Both the position numbers and the translations under genes were made by a program. DNA of 64,000 nt. Origin: Nipponacmea schrenckii. Lineage: Eukaryota; Mollusca; Gastropoda; Lottiidae. Under the pieces are notes generated by a model. That model did not search any database. It saw only the letters and a program-made list of their open reading frames with translations, and was not told where the DNA came from. The stretch lies in contig CM060202.1 of assembly GCA_030562195.1 (NCBI GenBank), positions 25,406,317 to 25,470,316 of the forward strand, read 5' to 3'. The first letter of the stretch is position 1. Every line of letters starts with the position of its first letter. Below are positions 9,032 through 20,936 of the stretch, piece by piece.

Positions 9032-10716
9032 GTGAGTATTTACCATTTTCTAATATTCGTTTAGGGTGTTATAAGAGATAATCTCTTATAGAAGCACTGG
9101 CCTAGGTCACAAGTAGAGACTACATCACACATCAGTTTGATAAGAAATTGTCTTCTTCTTGAGAGATTTACACAATTGATTAATTTTCAAAGAGAATTTT
9201 TTCAAAGCGATTACTTCAGGGAGGTAAAGGAAGGGGGTCTAATCTACCACGTACAAGGATATTACTGATATTTTTATGTAGAATTGTAGGTTGCTACAAA
9301 AGGTATAATTTGATTGTCATGCTGGATGTTTAGGCCGTTAGGTACAACTGTTTCTAATTGGTCTATCCAGAAGCTCTCCCTTTGTAGTCGCTTTGTTTTG
9401 ATTGGCTGATATTCGTGATATAGTTTGTCTTACAAGTCTTGTTAGTAGCCCAATAGGCTATATATCAACAGACATTCCATGTCCTGTTTCAAGGAAAGAA
9501 TTTGCATTTTGACTAGACTTTTTGCGCCTTCTGAAATTGTCCTTGCGCGTAAGAAAAAAGATTCCACTTACTACTATAGAGTTATAGGTTAAAAACAACT
9601 TAACATTATGCTAATTTACAACAAACCAGCTTCGAAAACCAATTCACTCTACAAAGGATTGGTTACTGGTATTACAGACATATAAACGCCAGTTTTCCAC
9701 TTGTCAATGTTTATATACAAAGGCCTTTTAAAAATTGCATACTAGTATCTAAATTTTTGTAATAAACGTTTCATTATTCTTTACTTTAAAAATTTGCACA
9801 GTTACAATAGAAGAACGCACAAAATTTTAAAATCGTATGTTTTTATGTATTGTTATACATGTATGTCATTTACATTATAAAACATGGTCAGATTCTAAAC
9901 AGAAATTGACATATTATGTAAATTAGGACTCGTGGCAGAACTGTTTAAATTCAGAAATCGTTATTTTCAAATAGATATAAAACTGAAAATAAAAGTACTA
10001 GAACTAATGCATTTCAAATGATGCAGCAACCATTACAGATTTGTGACAGTACGCGACATAAAATAATATATATTTTTTTTAAAACTATGAAAACAAAACA
10101 TTTGCGTTCGATACGTTCGTTTTGCAATAATTCTCACTTCCAAATGATTTATGCATCAATTGTAGAGCTATTTAGAAATGCTACTGTTTAAATAGAGCTC
10201 AATGCATCAATTATAGAGATATATAGAAATGCCACTAGGCCCTATATTAATATAGAGCCCAATGCATCAATTGTAGAGCGACGTATAAATATCAAAAAAG
10301 AATTTAGAGTTACAGCATGTATTAAATTATATTGTAATTTTTCTATGTAAAATTGCATAGCAAGTTTAGTTTTTACCTTCCACATTGTGCGTGATATATA
10401 GCAGGGTGTGGCATCAAACGCAGTAAGCTCAAAACAACGGCGAGCACTTATCATAATGTAATAAGGCACTTTGTAGGTGATAATACAAATTTTTAGACAA
10501 ATATAATTTATGTTGTGAGGCTATTTTCTTAAAAATGAAAGGAGATTGCAGGGAAAACCTTGGAAAAAAGTAGTCGGTATGTATAGGGGGTTGCCCATGG
10601 GGACTATGCAACTGATAAAGAATCCGGCAAGGTGTAGAGAAATATTTTGGAAAACGTTGGCGTGAATCTTCCAATGTCATCCATACGTCTATAAACTATT
10701 TTGTGTATTTTTACAG
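9032..10716. other. Intron between transmembrane exons 1 and 2
   Basis: AT-rich sequence with no exon that I could support. Around 10140-10280 there are three diverged copies of a unit with AATGCATCAATTGTAGAGC, spaced about 60 bp apart. No other repeat or open frame stands out. Confidence 0.5.
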
Positions 10717-10833
10717 AACTTGAGAAGCGGTCTCTGGTTTATATGATCAAGAAGATAAACTTATTTCTTCTTGGTATTGTTGCTATATTAATACTTGTTA
10801 TTGTAATTATTATACATAACAAAAAATATCCAA
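10717..10833 (+). CDS. Alternative transmembrane exon 2 of the Ig receptor gene
   Basis: A 117-nt exon after TGTATTTTTACAG with donor GTAAGT, phase 1 at both ends. It encodes a short basic/acidic lead (ELEKRSLVYMIKKI), a helix NLFLLGIVAILILVIVIIIH and a cytoplasmic NKKYP end. The end NKKYP mirrors FKIYP of the preceding cassette, which supports common origin. The preceding stalk is shorter and more basic than in the other cassettes. Presence of clean splice sites and an intact frame suggests it is used, but no transcript evidence is available here. Confidence 0.7.
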
Positions 10834-10924
10834 GTAAGTCATTTTCATTCCACATTCCTGACCCTAATTGACATGTGTCTGTACTTAACCAAGTTCATGT
10901 AAACTGACTATTTAATTTGTCTGA

Positions 10925-12520
10925 CTTTCCAATTACTATTTATTCTACTCTTGAATACAATATAGTTCTGACTTGTAGAGTTGTAACTACTATTTATTCT
11001 ACCCTTGAATACAATATAGGTCTGACTTGTATAGTTTCTATTACTATTTATTCTACCCTTGAATACAATATAGGTCTGACTTGTAGAGTTGTAATTACTA
11101 TTTATTCTACCCTTGAATACAATATAGGTCTGACTTGTATAGTTTCTATAACTATTTATTCTACCCTTGAATACAATATAAGTCTGACTTGTATAGTTTC
11201 TATTACTATTTATTCTACCCTTAAGTAAAATATAGATCTGACTTCTATAGTTACTATTACTATTTATTCTACCCTTGAATACAATATAGGTCTGACTTGT
11301 ATAGTTGTAATTACTATTTATTCTACCCTTGAATACAATATAGGTCTGACTTGTATAGTTTCTATAACTATTTATTCTACCCTTGAATACAATATAAGTC
11401 TGACTTGTATAGTTTCTATTACTATTTATTCTACCCTTAAGTACAATATAGATCTGACTTGTATAGTTTCTATTACTATTTATTCTACCCTTGAATACAA
11501 TATAGGTCTGACTTGTATAGTTTCTATTACTATTTATTCTACCCTTGAACACAATATAGATCTGACTTTTATATAGTTTCTTTTTCTATATATTCTTCCA
11601 TTGAATACAATATAGGTCTGACTTGTATAGTTTATATTACTATTTATTCTACCCTTGAATACAATATAGGTCTGACTTGTATAGTTTCTATTACTATTTA
11701 TTCTACCCTTGAACACAATATAGATCTGACTTTTATATAGTTTCTTTTTCTATATATTCTTCCATTGAATACAATATAGGTCTGACTTGAGTAGTTTCTA
11801 TTACTATTTATTCTACCCTTGAACACAATATAGGTCTGACTTGTATATGTACTATTACTATTTATTCTACCCTTAAACACAATATAGGTCTGACTTGTTT
11901 AGTTTCTATTACTATATATTCTACCCTTGAATACAATATAGGTCTGACTTGTATAGTTTCTATTACTATTTTTCTACCCTTAAACACAATATAGGTCTGA
12001 CTTGTATAGTTTCTATTACTATTTATTCTACCCTTAAACACAATATAGATCTGACTTGTATAGTTTCTATTACTATTTATTCTACCCTTGAACACAATAT
12101 AGGTCTGACTTGTATATGTACTATTACTATATATTATACCCTTGAACACAATATAGGTCTGACTTGTATAGTTTCTAATACTATATATTATACCCTTGAA
12201 CACAATATAGGTCTGACTTGTATAGTTTCTATTACTATTTATTCTACCCTTGAATACAATATAGGTCTGACATGTATAGTTTCTATTACTATATATTATT
12301 CTACCCTTGAATACAATAAAGGTCTGACTTGTATAGTTTCTATTAGTATTTATTCTACCCTTGAATACAATATAGGTCTGACATGTATAGTTTCTATTAC
12401 TATATATTATTCTACCCTTGAATACAATAAAGGTCTGACTTGTATAGTTTCTATTAGTATTTATTCTACCCTTGAATACAATATAGGTCTGACTTGTATA
12501 GTTTCTATTACTATACATGC
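10925..12520. repeat. 54-bp minisatellite, array 2 (about 29 copies)
   Basis: Same unit as array 1, located in the next intron. A higher-order unit of about 164 bp is visible at 11534-11880, where a variant with a TTTTATATAGTTTCTTTTTC block is repeated. Both strands are open over long stretches for the same reason as array 1. Later copies alternate between TATTTATTCTACC and TATATATTATTCTACC forms. Confidence 0.9.
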
Positions 12521-12948
12521 TGTTTGACTAGCATTACATATTAGTGCTGAACACTAATCTCTTTTTTTAGAATTTTAATACTAATATCATTACTGATTGC
12601 CTAATCAATAGCAATTACGGAATTTAATATACCTGCCTTTCTCCGTCCATTCAGTATGATTTCCTTGTTATGTTTTATATGTATCTAAAATTACACTTTA
12701 GACATAGACCACAATGAAAAATATTCAACAGTGACTTCCTAGCAAATAAACTTTTATATAAACAAATAAGTTATTTTACTTAAGACAAGTTATTAATTTA
12801 GAGTGGTACCATTTACCTCGTAAGTTACTTGTATTTAGATTATTAGATAATACAAACCAATAATCTACGCAACAGTGATGATCACATCAGTAGATTTTTT
12901 TAGCACAAATATTTCCCAAAGAAATGCACGTGGAAAAGAAAATTAAAA
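12521..12948. repeat. Intron segment present in both duplicated blocks
   Basis: Bases 12518-12948 match 23377-23650 plus 24896-24967, for example GACTAGCATTACATATTAGT and GTGGAAAAGAAAATTAAAA. The second copy carries an insertion of about 1.25 kb at 23651-24895. In the second block this segment joins directly to the equivalent of 18075, which gives the empty site for the next entry. Confidence 0.75.
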
Positions 12949-14050
12949 CTAGAATTGCTTACAATTATGAACGTATTTCGAGAGCCTTAAAATATTATGT
13001 AGGCTAAATTTGCAATGACCTACATCTAGACAATATATTGAATATCATTTGACCTAGTTTTCAAAGTCATAAAATAATTAGGTCACACCTTCCGTAACGG
13101 TTAATGATGGCGAAAATATGAAAATTATCAATTTTTGCTGTATTTAAGTACACTTATCTCTATGAATTTTTTAAGTAAGCCAAATTAAAAAATATCTACT
13201 CGTAGACAATATATTGAATATTATTTGACCTAATTTTCAAGGTCATAGATTAAGTGGGTCACACCTTCCGTACCTGTTAAAGTGACCTAATTTTGAAAAA
13301 ATCGAAATTTAAATAATTCGAAAGAAAAAACGAAATTTGAAAATCGGTCTCCAAGAAAAGGTAGATAATGATCCATTGTATCTATGTGCTAAATTTCATC
13401 AAAATCGGTCTATCAGTAGTGTCTGAATTTCGGATTTAAGAATTGTAACGAAAATTCAAAATGGCGGCCGATATGGCAGCTTGACCTAATTATTTAGGTC
13501 AAATCAATTACTATTGACAAGTTATTTATAAAACAGTTTTCACTTTTCACCTAGCAGTTATAGACCGGAAGTTACGTAATTACGTCATTTGAGGCTAAAC
13601 CGGAAGTGGGATTTTTTTTTCCACATTTTTTCAAAAATTATAAACATATAGCCTATCAACTGGTAAAGTTTCAAAATTATACCATTTATATTAAAGGAGA
13701 AATCACGGTCTGAAATTTTTGCCGATGACCCTTGAATATTGAATTGCAAATCGTGGGTAAAATATTAAACCTAATTGCATAAAACCTATAATTGTTAGTT
13801 GACAAATACATTGAAGTTTTCAAATCTGAAAATCCGGTCAAAATCGAACTGAAAATAAACTTGCTAAAGCAAAAAAACCTCAACTTCCGGTTCTCACTTC
13901 CTGTCAGAGATAGAACTTCCGGTTTTGTTTTATTTGATAATAGAAATCATTCTAAGATCAACTGTAGATTTAGAATTTCTGCACCTTTTACCAGTTTGTC
14001 TGCAAACTCATCCAAGAATTAAAAAAAAAAAAAAAAAAAAAAAAATAAAA

Positions 14051-16359
14051 CTAGAGCCGTACGCCTAACGGCACTGAAGCAGTGCGTTCCATCCAGGGAT
14101 ACGTTCGTTAAGCAAAAGACAGAAAGGGTATATTAAAAAAATGTGCATTATAAATGGATTTGGATTTCATATCAAACGCTGCTATACCCCCTCCCATTCC
14201 CCCCTTTCCCCCTCCCCATCCTTAGCCCTCATCATCAATTAAGATAGGTAATAAGTTAAAATCATAATAAAAAAAATGGATAAAGGTTCGTTTAATCAAA
14301 AAAAGATCGCCAAAACTCATATTTTGTAAATCGCCCAAACGCAGAGAATAATATCCAATGGATTGTTTCATATATTAAATTCGCAATTTTCAGATGGCGA
14401 TGAAACCAAAAGTACACATTGTACAACATAGCATTGGATAGACATTGTCGAAAGCTATATACTTTGTACAAATCAAAAGGTCACTAATGGTTTAAGTTGT
14501 CGTAAGTTGCCAGGGTATAACATTGAGACACCACATAATAGCGCGGCTTAAGATTTTAAAATTTATATTGAATAGAGTTCCGTCCCTTAGACCACTATTC
14601 CACTCAACTGTATATTATTGTTGCATAAGAGATAAAATTTTAAAAATTCTAAAGATTGTAATTTCGTTCCAAATATTCAATATTTACATCACCCACAACA
14701 GGAAGTAAACCACAATTTCATTTATTTAATATATATAAAATCTTTGAATCATTTTAAATGGATGTAGAACGATTAAACTAAAAAATAAATTTGGATCGCT
14801 GAAACTCATATCTTGTAGATCGCCCAAACGCAACACACATTAAACAGATTGTTTTATAGGAAAAATTCGCAATTTTCAAATGACGATAAAAGCGGAAGTA
14901 TAAATCTTACAATAAAGCTTTATATATCATTGGATAGAACTTCTCGAGAGCTATCACATTTGTACAGGTCAAAAATTCGCCAAAGGTCAACGTCAAAATA
15001 TACCACCATTCTAATATTTTTTAAATTTTAATCGTAAAAAAATCAAAATCAAAATCAAAATTCAAAAATCGGTTTCCATATATATTTCGGCAACCGGTTA
15101 TAGATTCTATATACATAAAAATAACACAAATCAAATTATCCCCCGAGACCCTATTTCGATTTAAAGAAAAACACGCACAGTTAGTATAGAAGAAATTAAA
15201 AAATTTGAAATTTTTAAACGCGCAATTTTGATTAAAATACCAAGTGTGATATAATAATGGAGAGAGGAGATTAAGCGGTAGAAGAATATGTGAGAAAATC
15301 TGACTTATCGAAATTAGGTCACATGATAGAGCTCTTTAAAGTTAAAACTCGTGATATTCAATTGGCTGCAAAACCGGAAGTAAACATCGGACAACAACAC
15401 TGAAGATACCATTGGGTAGATATAATCAAGGGCAACAACTTTTGTTCAGGTCAAAAGGTCACCAAAGGTCAAGGTTGCGAAATATGAACCTTGAAAGTTT
15501 TGACAATTTCTAAAAATTTTCCCCCGGGAAATAAAAGAAAAGCAAAAGCGAAATTCAAAAAACCCTTCCCATACTTTTTTGCGCAATCGATGGATGTTTT
15601 TAGAAAATCAAAAATTATGCAAATTGGATTTGACCCTGAGAACTTATTGAGAGTTTAACAAAACTTAATCATATCAAGATGGCGGCCGATTCGTTACTTC
15701 CGGTTCAGATTTTCTTAATTTAGCATCATAAGATAGACAATTGTAGCTAATTGCAAAAAAAGTTTTTCAAATATCTTTAATATTCCGGAAGTTAGCATTT
15801 TTCACTTTAACAGCAAATAACGTCAAAACCGGAAGTGATATCGAAATTTTGAAAATAAGTTATACATTGTAATTTAAATGTCGATATATCTGTAAGTTTT
15901 CAGATTGATCGAAAGAAAATTGTAGAAGTTAGAAAATGCTTAAAATTTAAAATTCAAATTGTCAGCGACAAAGTTGGGAAAAGTCAATTTCTTAAATTGC
16001 TATCTTTTAGAACTAAGTTCAAAGTAGTTACCTAAAAGAGAACGATCAAAATCGGGTCAAAAATAAAGCCGCAAATCGAAAAACAAAGAAAAACTTAAGG
16101 ATGCGCTACGTCATTTCCTGTTAGAAAAAAATGCATCAAAATACATTCATTAAAATTACTTTCACAGGTTCTACAAGGAAGTCAAAAGAGTGAATTCATA
16201 ACATATGTAGTTTTGGCTGGGCGCTCTGGGAAGAATTCGAAAAAAAAAAAAAAAAAAAAAAATTTCGAAAACAAAGCAGTGCGTTCGATGAACGCACTGC
16301 AAAAAAATAAAATAATCCGAACGATTACAATACGTTTTCGCCAAAGTCGAAATACGTAA
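14051..16359 (-). mobile_element. Unit 2 of the rolling-circle-like concatemer
   Basis: The plus-strand left edge is CTAG followed by the hairpin GCCGT (14056-14060) / ACGGC (14068-14072). The right edge is GTCGAAATACGTA, identical to the edge of unit 3. An 11-bp perfect hairpin GCAGTGCGTTC/GAACGCACTGC lies at 16276-16300 beside an A-run (16239-16262). Internal sequence is repeated: 14290-14520 resembles 14790-15010. No protein is encoded. Confidence 0.5.
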
Positions 16360-16363
16360 AAAA

Positions 16364-17939
16364 CTAGATCCCCAGGCTTCGCGAGGTTCTGACGCAGTGC
16401 GTAGCAGTTTTGATATACGCTTTAAAACTGTCCCTTAAAGTATCCGTAGAACAGTAACGTTATTTTTACAGAGTATACGTCGTTTTATTTCAAATCATAA
16501 TTGGTTCGCTGAAACTAGTGTCATGTAGATCGCCCAAACGCATAATTCAACAACCAGTTTTTAACGATGAAATTCGAAATTTTCAAATGGTGATAAAACG
16601 GAAAGTATGCATCGTACATCAAAATATAATATATCAATGGATAGATCTTTTCGAGAGCTATCACATTTGTGCACCCACAAGGTCACCAAAGGTCAAGGTT
16701 ACAATATACGACCATTCGAAGTTTTAATATATTACTTTCGGTCAAAATATCAAAATCAAAATCAAAATTCAAAAATCGGTTTCCAAATATAATTCAGGAA
16801 TCGATATAACATTCTATAGACATTACGCGAATCGTAGCATCTCCAGAGGCCCAATTTCGATTTAAAGAAAATTACGCACAGTTAGTAGAGAAGAAAATAT
16901 AAAATTTCCAAATATTAAAAAGCGCATTTTTAGTGGAAATATGTGGTTTAATATATCATTACAAAGAGCAGGTGAACCTAATAAGATTTAATATAAATAT
17001 TTGATATTTATGAATTAATTCACGTGACAGAGCTCGTTAAAAAAAAAAATCACAAATTTCAATCGGCTATAAAACCGGAAGTAGACATCGGACAACACAA
17101 ATGAATATATCAGGGGGTAGATATCATCAAGGGCAATAAATCGTGTTCAGGTCACAAGGTCACCAAAGGTCAAGGTCACAAAATATGGGCCTTTAAAATT
17201 TTTGTCATTACCAATAAAATTAAAATGGAAATATAAGAAAATCAAAATCAAAATTCAAAAATCGGCTCCCAAATAAAGTTGCGCAATCGACTATAGTCAT
17301 TAGATATGAAAAAATAACGAAAATCGCTTTATCCCCTGAATTTGAATTTTAAATTTTACAAAAGTTTCAAATTTCAATATGGCGGCTTAACGTTTGCTTC
17401 CGGTCTGGATTTTTTTATCTTCGTTTTTTTGTATGACTATTTCAAGCATATCGCAAAAAGAATTTTTGAAATATCTTGAAAATTCCGGAAGTTGATTTTT
17501 AAATTTTAATAGCGAATAACGTCAAAACCGGAAGTGATGTCGAAAATTTGAAAAATAATTCTTGATCGCATTAATAGTGTCGATCTATCTGTAAGTTTTC
17601 GGATGCATCGGAATAAAATTGTAGAAGTTGAAAAAAATGCAAAAATTGAAATGATAAAAGTCAGCTACAAAAGTAATGAAATTAGCAGTTTGAAACTGCA
17701 GTTATGTAGCTAGAAGTTAAAAGAAGCTAGCAAAAGAAGTTCTGTCAAAATCAGTTGAAAAATAGAGGTAATAAACAACAAAAATAAAAAAAACGCCATT
17801 GCCCACAGCTCGTTTCCGGTCACTCTGAATGACGTCATTTTACATTTAACAAATAAAAGTCTCGCAGTTTGAATGGCAGACAGCATCAGGTAGTTTGTAG
17901 CATGTTGCCTTCTAAGAGAAAAATCGAATGTGAAATTCG

Positions 17940-17973
<34 letters not shown>

Positions 17974-18074
17974 ATTTCGAAAACAAAGCAGTGCGTTCGA
18001 TGAACGCACTGCAAAAAAAAAATAAAATAATCCGAACGATTACAATACGTTTTCGCCAAAGTCGAAATACGTAA
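16364..18074 (-). mobile_element. Unit 3 of the rolling-circle-like concatemer
   Basis: It starts with CTAGATCCCC and ends GTCGAAATACGTA(A). It is colinear with 14780-16359 of unit 2, including the A-run (17940-17973) and the hairpin at 17988-18012. Only short A-runs and four to five bases separate it from unit 2. Long T-rich open frames on the minus strand here are produced by the A-run and are not genes. Confidence 0.5.
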
Positions 18075-18427
18075 TGAGCCATCCAATTCCTATGAGGAAC
18101 TATCTTGGGTTTATACAGTTAAAAGTATACTAATTACTAATATACTAATTTTCCCCTAAGCAAAGATCTGATGTCGATATTAAATTTGATAACATAGTTT
18201 AATGAATTAGGCGAACTGTATTGTCCAATCAAATGGATTATGCATTCGTTTTGCCATTCGTTTATTATTCTAGTTAATCATGTATTTATATTTGATATTT
18301 TATCTTCATATTTGGAGAAATATAAGAGTATAAATAAATAAAGTCTATTTGAGTTTATGTAATGAAAAGACACTGACTATAAATAATTCATTGACATCCA
18401 TTATTATCTCTATCTGCTTTTATACAG

Positions 18428-18556
18428 ATATGTCAGCAGAAAATATTAATGGTCTTACAGTTAGTGGTATGTTTATTATAATTGCTGCTGGTCCAATATC
18501 AGCAGCTGTTATTATAATTATAATTGAAGTTGCCTTGTATAAGAAAGATTTTCTGA
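18428..18556 (+). CDS. Alternative transmembrane exon 3A of the Ig receptor gene
   Basis: A 129-nt exon after GCTTTTATACAG with donor GTAAGT, phase 1 at both ends. It encodes DMSAENINGLTVSG as stalk, then MFIIIAAGPISAAVIIIIIE as the membrane segment, and VALYKKDFL as the cytoplasmic edge. The helix has a Gly-Pro in the middle, so it may be kinked. The paralogue at 25366-25494 differs at a handful of residues, mostly conservative (INGL/FNGL, AAGP/AACP, SAAVI/SVAVI). Both keep perfect splice sites, which argues that both remained functional for some time after duplication. Confidence 0.75.
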
Positions 18557-19339
18557 GTAAGTCATTTACTGTAACATCTTCTGCTTCATGTGTCTACTAA
18601 ATACAAGTTTCTCATCTGTATTTCGTCAACACCGTTTGTCACATTTTCTGTTAACACTGTACCATAAGTATAACAACATGATTAATGTTATGCTGATACT
18701 TTACTACTATACAATACTTTACCATTGATATACTATACGTTTATCGCAATTATACTTAATATTTATTCAATACTTATACATCTTTCTATGCTAAAACTCT
18801 ATCACTTATATTCTTAATACTGTTTCGCTACTATACTAATACCTTACCACTAAAAATGTACTATTGCTTTACTAATACTTCACCCATACTTTATTATTTA
18901 TTTTTATTATACCGATGAACACAAAATAGGTCTGACTTTTTGTTGAGAACTTTAGAGACGAGGGAAGGTTAAAATATTTCAGGCAAACTCGATGCTGGAT
19001 TTGATTTCTGAAAGTGAGATTATCTTGATGACTATTTTCTTTTACGAAAACAGTTAATAGCTAAACAAAATTTACACAGCTAAAATAATATTTGTTTTGA
19101 TTTTTCAGAATTGATACAGTCGGTGAGAAAAACAAAGACGTCAGAAGGTTGGGCAATTTCCTTATTAACTCCTTATATAGTATATGATGGAATAGTTTTA
19201 GTCTGAATTCAAACTGGGATGTTAGACAGGCTTCAAATATGTTGGTACAATGTTTCACGAGAAGAAGCTCTCACAATGTTTCATTGGGATTTGTGAAACG
19301 AAGTAACATTGTAAAATATTTGATTTTTATTAATTGCAG
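18557..19339. other. Intron before tail exon A
   Basis: AT-rich, non-coding, matched by 25495-26285 in block B. It contains one isolated degenerate monomer of the 54-bp minisatellite (about 18893-18940, ACACAAAATAGGTCTGACTT). An acceptor-like TTTGATTTTTCAG at 19098-19110 is conserved in block B but opens no useful frame. Confidence 0.5.
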
Positions 19340-19506
19340 ATGAAGTTTCTCTTGAAACAATGGATGTACATCAGGATGGCTCATTACTAGAGAATAGAAC
19401 TGAAGATGCTAGTGTAACAATAGATTTACACCATGATACTCCATTACTTGAGAGTAGAGGTGAAGATAATTCTAAAACAATAGATATACACCATGATGCT
19501 TCATGA
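19340..19506 (+). CDS. Cytoplasmic tail exon A with DxxLL repeats, cut short by a nonsense codon
   Basis: The exon follows TTAATTGCAG and begins with AT, completing the codon left by any of the transmembrane exons (A|AT, Asn). It encodes tandem 20-residue units with pattern TID-x-HHD-x-x-LLESR-x-ED: units carry DGSLL and DTPLL, then the third stops at TGA 19504-19506 (DAS-stop). Without that change the frame runs on through DTPLL to TAA 19597-19599, giving 85 residues and four units. D-x-x-L-L is the known binding motif of GGA clathrin adaptors, usually near a C-terminus. The role in sorting or endocytosis is inference. The nonsense codon removes the last two motifs. Confidence 0.65.
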
Positions 19507-19924
19507 CTAGAGAGTAGAACTGAAGATGCTTGTGTAACAATAGATGAACATCATGATACACCATTACTAGAGAGTAGAGATGAAGGTCAATCAAAGTAAA
19601 GCCTAGACTCAATAATTACAGAAGAATGTAGATAATCGATGACAAGAGAAACCGTATTAATGTTTTAAATTGAACGCTACTAATTAAAACTATACCTCTT
19701 GAAATATGAAATTATATCAAGGAATGTTCAACCACCTTTTAGCTCTATTCATACAACTGTTATTCGATGAATGTTATTGGACCTTACATCAAATAAGAAT
19801 ATTATAGTATAACTCTTTTTGTAAAATGTACTATATTCATATAGTAATAACATAACATAGTTAAGTTTACATTACAGATATATGCTATATATATATTCAT
19901 TCACTCACTTTCACTCTATTTTAT
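19507..19924 (+). other. Ancestral tail extension and 3' flank
   Basis: 19507-19599 is still recognisable as the remainder of the tail repeat (units ending DTPLLESRDEGQSK before TAA 19597). After it comes AT-rich 3' untranslated-like sequence to the minisatellite. No polyadenylation site is singled out with confidence. Confidence 0.5.
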
Positions 19925-20936
19925 AATCTAAATAGTTTTGGTATTTGTTATTATTTGATATTGAATTGTCCTAGTTTTATGGAGATTTGGTATTTGTTAT
20001 TATTTGATATTGAATTGTCCTAGTTTTATGGAGTTTTGGTATTTGTTATTATTTGATATTGAATTGTCCTAGTTTTATGGAGATTTGGTATTTGTTATTA
20101 TTTGGTAATGAATTGTCCTAGTTTTATAGAGTTTTGGTATTTGTTATTATTTGCTATTGAATTGTCCTAGTTTTATAGAGTTTTGGTATTTGTTATTATT
20201 TGATATTGAATTGTGATAGATTTAAAGATTTGTTGTATTTGGTATTATTTGGTATTGAATTGTCCTAGTTTTATAGAGCTTTGGTATTTGTTATTATTTG
20301 TTATTGAATTGTCCTAGTTTTATAGAGTTTTAGTATTTGTTATTATTTGATATTGAATTGTCCTAGTTTTATAGAGTTTTGGAATTTTTTATTATTTGCT
20401 ATTGAATTGTCCTAGTTTTATAGAGTTTTGGTATTTGTTATTATTTGCTATTGAAAAATTGTCCTAGTTTTATAGGGTTTTGGAATTTTTTATTATTTGC
20501 TATTGAATTTTCCTAGTTTTATAGAGTTTTGGTATTTGTTATTATTTGCTATTGAATTGTCATAGTTTTATAGAGTTTTGGTATCTGTTATTATATGCTA
20601 TTGAATTGTCCTAGTTTTATAGAGTTTTGGTATTTGTTATTATTTGCTATTGAAAAATTGTCCTAGTTTTATAGGGTTTTGGAATTTTTTATTATTTGCT
20701 ATTGAATTTTCCTAGTTTTATAGAGTTTTGGTATTTGTTATTATTTGCTATTAAATTGTCCTAGTTTTATAGAGTTGTGGTATTTGTTATTATTTGGCAA
20801 TGAATTGTCCGAGTTTTATAGAGTTTCAGAGTTTTTTTTGTATTTGTTATTATTTGATATTGAATTGTCCTAGTTTTATAGAGTTTTAGTATTTGTTATT
20901 ATTTGCTATTGAATTGTCCTAGTTAGGTAGAGTTTT
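19925..20936. repeat. 49-bp minisatellite, block A (about 20 copies)
   Basis: The unit is TTTTGGTATTTGTTATTATT followed by TG(A/C)TATTGAATTGTCCTAGT and TTTATAGAG. It varies by single substitutions and a few short indels. It lies just 3' of tail exon A. Block B has about 10 copies in the same place. Confidence 0.9.

Larger units (their letters stand above)
12949..18074 (-). mobile_element. 5.1-kb insertion: head-to-tail concatemer of Helitron/Helentron-like elements
   Basis: The duplicated block at 24960 reads GAAAATTAAAATGAGCC, while here 5126 bp lies between ...AAAA and TGAGCC. Read on the minus strand the insert begins TTACGTATTTCGA, ends CAATTCTAG, and sits between A and T (or T and T with a one-base shift). 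CTAG plus a short hairpin (AATTG/CAATT) at the 3' end fits rolling-circle transposons. An 11-bp inverted pair, ACGTATTTCGA at the 5' end and TCGAAATACGT-like sequence just inside the 3' hairpin, fits the asymmetric repeats of Helentrons. Three units follow: 12949-14050, 14051-16359 and 16364-18074. No Rep/helicase is present. Confidence 0.55.

Noticed and set aside
7446..12527. Long open frames of 100-218 residues on both strands over the 54-bp arrays
   Set aside because: They arise because the unit is a multiple of three without stops; the peptides merely repeat 18 residues and have no start or splice context.
17710..18086. Phe-rich frames on the minus strand
   Set aside because: They are a read of the A-run at 17940-17973 inside a mobile repeat.
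19098..19130. Acceptor-like TTTGATTTTTCAG conserved in both blocks, as a possible extra exon
   Set aside because: In phase 1 it meets a stop at once in block A, and the only exon in block B would be 14 nt and change phase.
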